Part shown: positions 53,216-61,981 of the stretch, piece by piece | Numbering within the stretch: position 1 is the stretch's first letter | Layout: each line of letters begins with the position of its first letter | Assembly: GCF_900129315.1 (NCBI RefSeq) | Contig: NZ_FQUS01000014.1 | Span: 1-64,000 of the forward strand | Direction: 5' to 3' | Length of the DNA stretch: 64,000 nucleotides | DNA from: Fodinibius roseus | Lineage (GTDB): Bacteria; Bacteroidota; Rhodothermia; Balneolales; Balneolaceae | The notes under the pieces: model-generated | The model's database searches: none | What the model saw: the letters and a program-made list of their open reading frames with translations, nothing else | Told to the model about the DNA's origin: nothing | Translations under genes and position numbers: made by a program

Positions 53216-55014
53216 GATTGTGCTGAAGTTTCGGTAACGGCGTGCGTTTTGTTAATCTCCGGATGTTTCAGTGTGTCTGTCTTTCCGGACGGCCATTCCA
53301 GGATAACACGATCCACCTGGTCTGCTTCGCCCAGGCCAAAATGGAGGGGACGCTGATTCTGGGCACTGAATCCACTCGCCGACTGCACTACCTGAACCTG
53401 GCGTTTTCCGTCCCATACAACCTCCGCGCGGGCACCGATGGCACTGCGATTACTTTGCGTGCCCTCAAGCCGGAAACCAATCCAGTTCTGCTCCTCTCTT
53501 GTTACCGTTTTATACACCTTCAGCGGTCCCCTTTGGGTGGCTACCAGTATTTCCAGATTCCCATCATCATTAAGATCCGCAAAAGATACCGCACGACTAT
53601 CCAGTTCCAGGGAACCGCCGACAGCATCGGCCACCTCTCTGAATTTTCCGGCCCCGTCATTCAGCCAAATTCTGTTTTTCTGGTATCCCGACAGACTCCT
53701 GCCTTCCATGTCGGGCCAGTTTTCCGCATTCGAGATAATCGTTTTATTTCCTCCCGCAACCTTGGAAAAGTCGTACCAGTAATCCGTATCTTTCTCCGCC
53801 GAAATGTATCCATTGGCTACATACAGATCGAGATGGCCATCCAGGTTTAAATCCCCGAACTGGGCTCCATAGCTCCATCCGCCCAGCTCAACCCCGAAAT
53901 TACCGGCTAAGTTTTGAAAAGCTGTTTTCGCGCTGTCTTCCGAGGAGGGCACCCACAGGTTATTGCCCTGGATGAGTACGCCCGGTTCTGAAATATTGGT
54001 TACATAAATAGAAAGCCGGCCGCTGTTCATCACATCCCCGAACGTAACATTCATCCCGCTCTTGGGCGCAAATCCCATCCCCGCCTGGGTTCCCGAGCTT
54101 GCAAATTTTTTACCCTCCCGGTTCAAAAACAGCTCGTCCACCCCATAGTCATTGGCAATCACCAGGTCGGGATAGCCTGAACCATTGATATCGGCCGAAG
54201 CAGCGGCATACGACCACCGGTTGCTGATCAGTCCCACTGCTTTGCTTACTTCCTCGAAGTTGCCGTTCCCGAGGTTGTGGAACAGGAATTTTCGTCCCCC
54301 ATTCCGGGCATACTCAAAACTCTCGGGCATAATCTCCGTGGTTTCAAGCTCCCAGAGGTTGATGCTTTCGTCAAAATAGCCTCCCATAAAAAGATCCAGC
54401 AAGCCATCCCTGTCATAGTCAAACCAAACGGCGGTATTTGAATTAACCCAGTCCGGAAATTCGGGCATATCCACCTTTGTAAAGCCCTCTCCCTCCTCGT
54501 TGTGAAACAGAAGGGGCTTGCCCCATTTCACTACCAGCAAATCTTCATAGCCGTCATTATCATAATCCGCCCAGACCGAACTCATGGAGACGCCGGTTTC
54601 CCGTGTGTTCACCTTAGCTACCCCCAGCTCCATCGCGACGTTTTCGAATTGACCGTTACCCAAATTCTTGTACAGGGCATTGCTTGTCTCCCGCGCGCTG
54701 TTGGTGACATAAAAATCCTGCAAACCGTCGTTATTAAAATCTGCGACCGAAACAGAGGCCCCGACCGAAGCTATCTGAGGCATAATATGGCTGAGTTTTT
54801 TATCGAGCGCAGGCGCCTGGTGGACAAAATCGATCCCCCATTCCCGGGTCACATCCTCCACATAGAACCCGTACTGGTCCAGTGCTTTCTGCCGGTCCAG
54901 CTCCGTATCCGAAGCATTTCTCCACTTCTCATAGTTCGAAATGAGGAAAGGCGTAGCCAGCAGGACCACAAAAAAGGCGATCAGCAATATGTTTTTGTTC
55001 TTATTGCTTCCCAT
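53212..55014 (-). CDS. Membrane-anchored FG-GAP repeat protein with C-terminal ASPIC/UnbV domain
   Basis: 600 aa. An uncleaved-type N-terminal anchor (NILLIAFFVVLLATPFLI) is followed by at least seven FG-GAP motifs (DFNNDGLQDFY, DYDNDGYEDLL, DYDRDGLLDLF, DLNLDGHLDLY and others) forming a propeller. A C-terminal ASPIC/UnbV domain (RSAIGARAEVVWDGKRQVQVV ... RPLHFGLGEADQVDRVILEWPSG) ends it. It lies between a TPR-FG-GAP protein (24 bp upstream) and the RnfD-like gene (4-bp overlap), so the three look like one functional unit. Confidence 0.92.
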   Translation of the reverse strand: MGSNKNKNILLIAFFVVLLATPFLISNYEKWRNASDTELDRQKALDQYGFYVEDVTREWGIDFVHQAPALDKKLSHIMPQIASVGASVSVADFNNDGLQDFYVTNSARETSNALYKNLGNGQFENVAMELGVAKVNTRETGVSMSSVWADYDNDGYEDLLVVKWGKPLLFHNEEGEGFTKVDMPEFPDWVNSNTAVWFDYDRDGLLDLFMGGYFDESINLWELETTEIMPESFEYARNGGRKFLFHNLGNGNFEEVSKAVGLISNRWSYAAASADINGSGYPDLVIANDYGVDELFLNREGKKFASSGTQAGMGFAPKSGMNVTFGDVMNSGRLSIYVTNISEPGVLIQGNNLWVPSSEDSAKTAFQNLAGNFGVELGGWSYGAQFGDLNLDGHLDLYVANGYISAEKDTDYWYDFSKVAGGNKTIISNAENWPDMEGRSLSGYQKNRIWLNDGAGKFREVADAVGGSLELDSRAVSFADLNDDGNLEILVATQRGPLKVYKTVTREEQNWIGFRLEGTQSNRSAIGARAEVVWDGKRQVQVVQSASGFSAQNQRPLHFGLGEADQVDRVILEWPSGKTDTLKHPEINKTHAVTETSAQS

Positions 55015-55038
55015 AGGATATAAAGTTACAAATATTCT

Positions 55039-58000
55039 TCATTTTGTAAACTGCAGCGCCGTGTTAAAATTTTCGGCTGTTACATACCGCGTGTGATACT
55101 CCGCCCAATCCTGCTTATGCTTCTTATATACGGGATCTTCCCACAGGAAACCCGGGTCCCGGGAATAGTCCTCCATCCCGTGGTAAGGCAGCGGAAGGAC
55201 CGTCTTGGAATGCCCGGTATTATAATCCCCGTCTTTCACCCAGCCATCGCCCACGAGTACAAAGTCGCGTTCCCATCCTTCCCCGGGCGGTTCAAGCGCA
55301 GGAAAGCGAAATACGAGCTCATCTCCCGCATTCATAATAACATACCGGTCGTCAAACTCGTTCGTCAGCTCCCGGACATCCCCGAATCGAGTATAATAGC
55401 CGGTAAGGTCACGCCATTTAGGGGTCGTCCCGGTAACCTGCTGATAATCGCCACGGGTCGGCTTAAACCGCTCTTTGTTCACCAGTCTCGAAAATCCGCG
55501 ATGCCGCAGTTCCGAGGTTTCAGCAGCCAGCTCCGTGGTTTCAAGGTTCATACCCGATGCCTGCAGTCCGTGCTGGAGCTGATCCCAGTAAATTTCCATA
55601 TTGGTATAAAGACGAACTTTCCGTTCGGTATTCGGTTCAAATATTCCCTCCAGGTTGATCACCATGGTTTTATTTTTGCCGGCGGGAAAACCTATATTCT
55701 CACGAGCCACCTTCCATCCACCCGCACCGTCAGGCACTTCCACGCGGATACCGTGGGGGGGCGTCTTGTCACTCTGGCTGATCGCAATATTGACAGAACT
55801 GTCCGTGGGATAAATCCAGCCGGAAGCGATCAGCCACTCGGTACCCGGTTCCGAAAACCCGCTGTCCAGTTCCACTTCAATATAGTGTTCCCCGGCAAGT
55901 CCCTGGTAAGCCGTCAGGGGCAGAGCATCAACATACTCCCCGTCCTGTTCTCTGACAGCACCGGTTACCTCATTTCTGCGGAAGTCCTTGGCTGACCTGA
56001 CCGGGCGCACCCGGCTCATGGCATATAATTCCTGCTCGGGTGCCGGCAGTGCGAAGCGCTCGTCAACAAATACCTCGATATCTTCGGGATGATCGACGGC
56101 CATCAGCGAGACATGATCAAAAAAGTGTGTCTCCCACAGGTCGGCTGTAATTCTGACGTCGTAATAGCCATTGCGGGGCAACAACTGGTCGCCATCCAGT
56201 TTTACCCAGTCGACACTATGAATCACATTTGCCTTTCCCTGGGCATTGATGCGAAGTCCCAATGCCGTGCGCCATAAAAAGTCAGTCACAAATTCCATTT
56301 CTTCTCCGTTGTAGGCGAAAATCCAGGGACACGATCCCTTTAGGATTTGCTCATTCATAATTTTCGACTCGTAACCCAGCTCTGCGAACTCGGCCTGCGT
56401 TGAGCCGTTTGGCCACGTAATGCGGACCATAGCCGCCTCCTCGTACGTACCCAACCCCAGGTGAACCCAGGGATCCCGGATCGCCTGTTTACTATATTGC
56501 AGGCCCGACCGGCTTTCGATTTCACCGCCGATGCCAAAAGAATTGATACGCTGATCTCCCAACTCTCCCGATGCGCGGGGGCGTAAGACACGCGCATGGT
56601 ATCCTTTCGATCCGCTGTTACCCAAAACAACCGGGATCCCTTCGCTGTTCACGCCAAACATATCCAGCCGGGCATCACCGTCCATATCAGCTATCCCGTG
56701 AAGTTGAATATGCTCCGTACGACGTGCACTGCCGGCTATATTCATATGTTCATCCGACAACCAATAGGAGGTCGTATCACCGCCGGAGATCATTACGTCC
56801 AGGGCCCCGTTATTATCCAGATCCGCTATATAAAGCTGTGCATTCAAATCCTCCGATCGTATCGTATCGGTCAGTGCCAGCAGCCGGCGGTGTTGCCATC
56901 CGCCGGTAGAATCGGCAAAGCTGGTACTGCTAATCTGCCCCTCTTGCCAGCCTACCAGCTCGAAATACCCATCCCCGTTCAGATCACCATAATCAACAGC
57001 GTAGACCGGCTGATCCATCCGCAAGCGGTCATCCCGCTGAAATTCACCAGACCGCTCATTGCGGTAGTAATGGATGGCACCTTCTTCTGTCAGCAGTACC
57101 GCATCGGGATCACCATCCTGGTCAAAATCAGCCCACAGGAAGTTCCGCACATTTTCCGTCTCGTCAAAATAAGATCGCACTTCAAAACTGTTGTCTCCAT
57201 TATTTCTAAGCACCTGTACGGACCCTTCATGCGGAGCCAGCACCAGATCCAGGTCCCCGTCCAGATCAATATCGCTCGTCCACACCCCGTAATAACTTTC
57301 ATTAAGCACTTCGTCAGACAGATTCAGCTCATCCGTGACATCCGTAAACGTAGAATCATGCTGCAGTTCATAGAACCGTAATCCCGCAGTGCCGGCCAAC
57401 GCCAGGTCGTTAAGGAAGTCATAATTGTAGTCGACGGTGGTCACCCCATGAGGAGACGATGGTTCTGCATTTTGTCTTCCCGGGAAGACCAGACTGATCG
57501 AATCGTTGACCACGGCCTTACCGGGATTAGCCATAATCGTGCTCGCCGTCTTCTCATCAGCAAAGCCGACCGGCTTAAATAAATTGGAGACTTTCCCGGA
57601 CGATCTGTCTTCTGCACTGAAAGACAACTGCTCATCCCGGGGAGCAGCCTGGTGGGTCGGGTTGGGCAACCATAAAAAACGATCGATCAAAAAGCCGACC
57701 TGATTGGCCGGAAGCTGAACCTTATCTAAATCGCGCTGGTACCCGGGAAGTTGATTGAGGTTATTTCTCAGGAAAGCCAGCTCAAAAGTAATGTTTTCAT
57801 CCCCCTCTTTATCAAGTATAGCGGCTTTCTGCTCCCGGAACTGCTTTCGTACCTGATCCGGCCAGTCCCGGGATTGCTCTCCGAGGCGTTCCAGGGCTTC
57901 TTCCACCGCCCTTTGATCGTTCCATTTCGCAGAGGTACGCACCACCTCTAAAAGCAGGGCGAGATTGCCGGGATCTTTCGCCAATATTTGATCAAGCCGC

Positions 58001-58521
58001 TCTCTAATCTCTTTGGCATTGCCATCAGGATCCTGGCGCTCCAATTCATCAACAAGGGCAAACTGGACGCGAAGATCGGATGAATCCGTTTCAGCGGCTT
58101 TTTTCAGGTGCTCCAGCGCACGTTGAATATTTCCTTTGCGACTTTCTAATATTCCAGCTAAAAACTGAATCTCCGCATGATCCGGCGCAAGATCGATCGC
58201 CTTCTGTATTCGGGTAGTTGCTAATTCAAAATTACCCTGGCGCATGGCAAAAACACTCAGGTTGCCCCATACAGCCGGTTCTTCCGGATACCGTTCGGAT
58301 ACCTCCTGCATCTTGTCTACGGCAAACAGCGCCTGGTTTGATTGTATAGCAGCTATGCTGGTGTAGAAATCCGCTACCGCTTCCCGGTATTTCTCAGAAT
58401 CTGTTTCAATATCAGACTTAGACGGTTCCGGGGTGCACGAATAAATAATCGCTATTAAGATCACACCTGTTACCCGGAGCAGCCAGGCACTTATCCGCTC
58501 TGTTTTGCAGTCCGTAACCAT
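55039..58521 (-). CDS. TPR and FG-GAP repeat lipoprotein with ASPIC/UnbV domain
   Basis: 1160 aa from the ATG at 58521, which gives the best lipoprotein signal (LLRVTGVILIAIIYSC); the frame is open to 58620 and an ATG at 58566 is another option. TPR repeats occupy about 40-210 (AVWGNLSVFAMRQGNFELATTRI, DHAEIQFLAGILESRKGNI). FG-GAP motifs (DIDLDGDLDLV, DFDQDGDPDAV, DLNGDGYFELV, DLDNNGALDVM) cover about 340-640. An ASPIC domain (INSFGIGGEIESRSG ... LGLGTYEEAAMVRITWPNG) is followed by about 430 residues found with this type. First gene of the three-gene unit ending in the RnfD-like protein. Confidence 0.9.
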   Translation of the reverse strand: MVTDCKTERISAWLLRVTGVILIAIIYSCTPEPSKSDIETDSEKYREAVADFYTSIAAIQSNQALFAVDKMQEVSERYPEEPAVWGNLSVFAMRQGNFELATTRIQKAIDLAPDHAEIQFLAGILESRKGNIQRALEHLKKAAETDSSDLRVQFALVDELERQDPDGNAKEIRERLDQILAKDPGNLALLLEVVRTSAKWNDQRAVEEALERLGEQSRDWPDQVRKQFREQKAAILDKEGDENITFELAFLRNNLNQLPGYQRDLDKVQLPANQVGFLIDRFLWLPNPTHQAAPRDEQLSFSAEDRSSGKVSNLFKPVGFADEKTASTIMANPGKAVVNDSISLVFPGRQNAEPSSPHGVTTVDYNYDFLNDLALAGTAGLRFYELQHDSTFTDVTDELNLSDEVLNESYYGVWTSDIDLDGDLDLVLAPHEGSVQVLRNNGDNSFEVRSYFDETENVRNFLWADFDQDGDPDAVLLTEEGAIHYYRNERSGEFQRDDRLRMDQPVYAVDYGDLNGDGYFELVGWQEGQISSTSFADSTGGWQHRRLLALTDTIRSEDLNAQLYIADLDNNGALDVMISGGDTTSYWLSDEHMNIAGSARRTEHIQLHGIADMDGDARLDMFGVNSEGIPVVLGNSGSKGYHARVLRPRASGELGDQRINSFGIGGEIESRSGLQYSKQAIRDPWVHLGLGTYEEAAMVRITWPNGSTQAEFAELGYESKIMNEQILKGSCPWIFAYNGEEMEFVTDFLWRTALGLRINAQGKANVIHSVDWVKLDGDQLLPRNGYYDVRITADLWETHFFDHVSLMAVDHPEDIEVFVDERFALPAPEQELYAMSRVRPVRSAKDFRRNEVTGAVREQDGEYVDALPLTAYQGLAGEHYIEVELDSGFSEPGTEWLIASGWIYPTDSSVNIAISQSDKTPPHGIRVEVPDGAGGWKVARENIGFPAGKNKTMVINLEGIFEPNTERKVRLYTNMEIYWDQLQHGLQASGMNLETTELAAETSELRHRGFSRLVNKERFKPTRGDYQQVTGTTPKWRDLTGYYTRFGDVRELTNEFDDRYVIMNAGDELVFRFPALEPPGEGWERDFVLVGDGWVKDGDYNTGHSKTVLPLPYHGMEDYSRDPGFLWEDPVYKKHKQDWAEYHTRYVTAENFNTALQFTK

Positions 58522-58735
58522 TGTTCGAAAATTGAATACCAACTTTACCTCATTTATCTCACTCATCCTTTGCCCGTTGTTGCAGGGCTGAAAGCAATAC
58601 AGATCATGTCCATTTCTCAATCGGGACTAACCCGCATTTCTCAGTATGTTACCACTGTTATAATTTTTTGGCCTCAAAAAAAGATATAAATTTATCCGAA
58701 TCAAAAGGCCACAACAATGCACAACAAATCCTTGT

Positions 58736-58878
58736 GAGAGGCCTTTGTAAAACTGTGCTTATGGCCAGTCTCTGCATTTCCGTGCATTCAAATATCCTCA
58801 CATACACCTGATGTGGGGTGGTTTGGATGCACTCAGGCTTTGATATTGACCAAAGTTTATGGTTCTTCAAAGCCCTCT
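58736..58878 (+). repeat. Long-hairpin intergenic repeat, copy 8
   Basis: About 143 bp in the divergent region between the TPR-FG-GAP gene and the LacI-type gene. Left end AGAGGCCTTTGTAAAAC, right end GGTTCTTCAAAGCCCTCT: both ends differ from GAAGGC/GCCTTC of copy 1 in matching ways. Inner arms GTGCATTCAAATATCCTCA and GGTTTGGATGCACTCAGG keep pairing as well (GTGCAT/ATGCAC instead of GCGCAT/ATGCGC). Confidence 0.82.
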
Positions 58879-58937
58879 GTGAGACATAGTGGCTAAAATA
58901 CCAATAATATCAAAAGCAAACGAATTTAATCCGATCA

Positions 58938-58962
58938 AATAATGCAAAAAAGTGCAATTATT
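58938..58962. promoter_or_regulatory. Inverted repeat upstream of the LacI-type gene, possible operator
   Basis: AATAATGCA and TGCAATTATT, arms nearly perfect, separated by 6 bp, about 97 bp upstream of the LacI-type start. It may be an autoregulatory site or control the divergent FG-GAP operon. AT-rich surroundings make chance possible. Confidence 0.3.
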
Positions 58963-59058
58963 TTATTTAATTATGAAAAATATTTGAAAAAAATAAAAAT
59001 GAAATGCTTATTACATACAAATAATAGCAATAATCCGTAACATTGAACCTTCAATATT

Positions 59059-60060
59059 GTGAAAGTTACTCTAAAAAACATTGCTGAGGAAACCGGATAC
59101 TCAATCTCCACGGTATCCAGAGTTCTAAACGGATCGGATAAAATAGGAAAACAGGCACGCCGCAAGATTTACCGGGTCGCAAAAAAACTTGAATACCCTA
59201 TTTATCAAAACCTTGACGGAAAAAAGATTGTTGATACCTTAAAAATACTCTTCATTGTAACAGGTTTTCACCGGGGAGCATTTTACTCTTCCCTTTTTTA
59301 CGGGATGAATACCGCCGCGGCAAAATACAATGCCCAGCTGTCCTTCGTTTTTCTGGACAAACCTTTTGAAGAAATTCTCGAAACTATTCATCGGCTGGTG
59401 GATGACCGGTTCGAGGGATTAGTTCTTTTTGCGCCTGAATTTAATAAAAATCATTACCGGCAAATCAAGGAAGAATTACCCGATCAATTTCCCATCATCT
59501 CCAATGGGCTTATTGAAAGTCCGGTTGTCTCAACCGTCACTTTTGATGGATACAGCGGCGGTTTTCTGGCCGGCGAGCATTTTAAAAAAAGAGGCTATAT
59601 AAAATGTGGCATCATCAGGGGTCCCCTCCAAAAGACCGAAGCCCGCTACAGGTTCAACGGTTTTAGAGACTATATTACCCAGGATAATGAAATGGAACTG
59701 TCATGGTGCTATGATGGAGACTTTAATTTTCAATCCGGTGTTGAGGCTTTTAAAAAATTCGAAGAAGAAGAACAAAAGCCGCGCGCCATTTTTGCAAGCA
59801 ATGATAATATGGGACATGCATTCCTGGAGGAGGCACTCGCCGAAGGGTACCGCGTACCGGACCAACTTGCCCTGGTGAGTTTTGATGATTTACCCATCTG
59901 CCGTCGTCATCGTCCCACTATTTCATCTATTCACACTGATTACGAAAAACTGGGACTTGTAACGGTTGAAAAAATGAAAGACTTGCTTGATAACCCGGAT
60001 CAGCAAGAGGGCGTGCTCAGTTTGGTCCCCGTACATTTGAATATACGTGAATCGTCGTGA
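59059..60060 (+). CDS. LacI/GalR-family transcriptional regulator
   Basis: 333 aa, GTG start at 59059. The N-terminal helix-turn-helix is canonical (VTLKNIAEETGYSISTVSRVLNGSDKIG), then the hinge region, then a periplasmic-binding-like sugar-sensing domain (FYSSLFYGMNTAAAKYNAQLSF, GFLAGEHFKKRGY, AIFASNDNMGHAFLEEA, LVSFDDLPICRRHRPTISSIH). It is divergent from the FG-GAP/RnfD operon and convergent with cstA. It is the only one-component sugar regulator in the window, so it is a candidate regulator for the third SusCD region or the adjacent transporter. Confidence 0.95.
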   Translation: MKVTLKNIAEETGYSISTVSRVLNGSDKIGKQARRKIYRVAKKLEYPIYQNLDGKKIVDTLKILFIVTGFHRGAFYSSLFYGMNTAAAKYNAQLSFVFLDKPFEEILETIHRLVDDRFEGLVLFAPEFNKNHYRQIKEELPDQFPIISNGLIESPVVSTVTFDGYSGGFLAGEHFKKRGYIKCGIIRGPLQKTEARYRFNGFRDYITQDNEMELSWCYDGDFNFQSGVEAFKKFEEEEQKPRAIFASNDNMGHAFLEEALAEGYRVPDQLALVSFDDLPICRRHRPTISSIHTDYEKLGLVTVEKMKDLLDNPDQQEGVLSLVPVHLNIRESS

Positions 60061-60096
60061 GGCGGCGTCACCATACCCGAAATAGCATTCGATTAG

Positions 60097-61839
60097 CTAT
60101 TCCCTGGTCCCGTGAGCCTGTTTTTTGCTCTTTCCCAGCAGGCTTACCGACTCCACCAGGATCCAGAGGGTAAAGCCCAGGATGACGGCTCCCAGGAAAA
60201 ACAGCAGCATATTGGCTTCCCCCGACCTGTAGCCCGACCACTCCAGGAGCACCTGTTCGGTCATCGCCCACAGCGTCATCGCCAGCAGAAACACCATCGG
60301 CACCAGCGTATAGAGGATCGGCCGGCCCTGCCGCCGCAGCCAAATCGTGACCAGCAGCAGGCTGATACCCGCCAGCAGCTGGTTTGAGGTCCCGAACAGC
60401 GGCCACAGCAGGTACCCCCCGGACCCGAGTCCCCGCGGACCTTCCGGGCCCAGCACCAGCGCCGCGCTGGAAAGCACCGCAATGGAGGTGGCCACATGGA
60501 TATTGGTCAGCGGCCGCACCCTGTAGATCTCCCCGAGTTCCCCGATGATATAGCGCATCAGCCGCACCGAGGAGTCCAGAGTGGTGGCAGCGAAGCTGAC
60601 CACAATCACAGCAATAATCGTGCGGGCCGCCTCGGCCGGGATCCACAATCCCGTGGCAAGCTGGCCGGCCCCCTCTATAAAGGCTCCCAGTCCGTTGGCT
60701 CCGGCCGCCGAAAAGGAGGAATAGGTTTCCGCAAACGCTCCGCCGGAACCGAAATAGGTACCCACTGCAAGGATGGTGATAATGGCCAGCGCGCCTTCGC
60801 CGACCGCCCCGAGGTAGCCCACAAACCGGGCGTCCGGTTCGGCGTCGATCTGCTTGGAGGTGGTCCCGGAGGCCACCAGCCCGTGAAAGCCCGAAACCGC
60901 CCCGCAGGCAATGGTAATAAACAGCAGCGGGAACCAGCTCACGTCCGTCGCTGCCGGGTTATGGGCCGGGGCCGTCACTTCCGGGGCCAGCGCAAGGAGT
61001 CCACCGTAGAGAATCACCAGTCCAAGCACCAGCTGCTGGGCGTTGATAAAATCGCGCGGCTGCAGCAGTTTCCAGACCGGCAGCACCGAGGCGATATACA
61101 CGTAGCTCATCAGCACGACGATCCAAGTCAGAAAGGCCATCGAGGTCCCGCTCAGCCCAAAAACCACGGTGCCCCCCTCCCCGCCGAAATAGCGCACCAG
61201 GTCAATTTGCAGGACCGGCAGGTAGGAGGCCGCCACGGCGGTCCCGTACATTACCGCCAGCACCAGCAGGGTGGGAATAAGCATCCCGCCCTGGCGACGG
61301 TAGGTGTAATAGCCGATCCAAACCGCCAGGGGGATCTGGATGAACACTGAAAGCACGCTGGCCGGGAAGGAGATAAACAGGTTTGAGATTACCCAGGCAA
61401 ATACGGCATTGACCATCAGTACCAGAATCAGGATGATAAACAGAAACAGAATCCGCCCGCGCCGGCCGATCAGCTGGTCGGCCAGGGTACCGATCGAACG
61501 GCCCTTGTGGCGCAGCGAGAGCACCAGCGTCCCGAAATCGTGGACCCCGGCGGCAAAGACCGTTCCCAGAGCCACCCACAGGATGGCCGGCAGCCATCCC
61601 CAGTAAATGGCGATGGCCGGACCCACAATCGGGGCGGCCCCGGCCACGGAAGTGAAGTGGTGGCCCAGCACAATCCATTTGTTGGTAGGCACATAGTCCA
61701 CTCCGTCCTCCTGTGCGTGGGCCGGGGTCTGAAAATCCGGATCAAGCCGGTAGATCTTCTCGGCGATAAATTTCGAGTAGTAGCGATACCCCAGGGCAAA
61801 AATCACTAACGCAGATGCGGCCAGCCAGATGGCATTCAT
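60097..61839 (-). CDS. CstA/BtsT-family carbon starvation (pyruvate/peptide) transporter
   Basis: 580-aa inner-membrane protein with about 15 spans. The family signature is clear: NKWIVLGHHFTSVAGAAPIVGPAIA, LWVALGTVFAAGVHDFGTLVLSLRHKG, ACGAVSGFHGLVASGTTSKQI, and SFAATTLDSSVRLMRYI. Shorter than E. coli CstA (about 700 aa), matching the compact subtype. Likely imports pyruvate or related small nutrients. The gene is markedly richer in G and C than the region left of 60 kb. A possible LacI-type operator lies in its leader. It ends 36 bp from the LacI-type gene (convergent). Confidence 0.93.
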   Translation of the reverse strand: MNAIWLAASALVIFALGYRYYSKFIAEKIYRLDPDFQTPAHAQEDGVDYVPTNKWIVLGHHFTSVAGAAPIVGPAIAIYWGWLPAILWVALGTVFAAGVHDFGTLVLSLRHKGRSIGTLADQLIGRRGRILFLFIILILVLMVNAVFAWVISNLFISFPASVLSVFIQIPLAVWIGYYTYRRQGGMLIPTLLVLAVMYGTAVAASYLPVLQIDLVRYFGGEGGTVVFGLSGTSMAFLTWIVVLMSYVYIASVLPVWKLLQPRDFINAQQLVLGLVILYGGLLALAPEVTAPAHNPAATDVSWFPLLFITIACGAVSGFHGLVASGTTSKQIDAEPDARFVGYLGAVGEGALAIITILAVGTYFGSGGAFAETYSSFSAAGANGLGAFIEGAGQLATGLWIPAEAARTIIAVIVVSFAATTLDSSVRLMRYIIGELGEIYRVRPLTNIHVATSIAVLSSAALVLGPEGPRGLGSGGYLLWPLFGTSNQLLAGISLLLVTIWLRRQGRPILYTLVPMVFLLAMTLWAMTEQVLLEWSGYRSGEANMLLFFLGAVILGFTLWILVESVSLLGKSKKQAHGTRE

Positions 61840-61864
61840 AATCGTTCTCTGTGATATAATTAAT

Positions 61865-61876
61865 GTTAACGTTACC
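61865..61876. promoter_or_regulatory. CpG-centred palindrome before cstA-like gene, possible LacI-type operator
   Basis: GTTAACGTTACC, with the core TAACGTTA a perfect palindrome around CG, 26-37 bp upstream of the start codon. LacI/GalR-family sites typically have such a central CG. A LacI-type gene lies 1.8 kb away. The core is only 8 bp, so chance is possible. Confidence 0.35.
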
Positions 61877-61981
61877 GGATAATAGCAGATCCGTTCCTTT
61901 TTCTAAAGCCTGCTTTAACAGATATAATAACGACGACAAACGACCCCTATCCCCTGCCGGCTGTTTCACTGGATACCTGGA

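Noticed and set aside
58522-58620. N-terminal extension of the TPR-FG-GAP gene
   Set aside because: It puts 33 polar residues in front of a good lipoprotein signal; the ATG at 58521 fits better.
15268-58878. Idea that the hairpin elements form a CRISPR array or an integron-type array
   Set aside because: They are spread over 44 kb, single, with no regular spacers, no cas or integrase gene, and genes of ordinary function between them.
60496-61350. Open frame of 284 codons on the plus strand
   Set aside because: Antisense to the CstA-like gene, with low-complexity His/Gly/Gln-rich translation; a shadow of codon bias.
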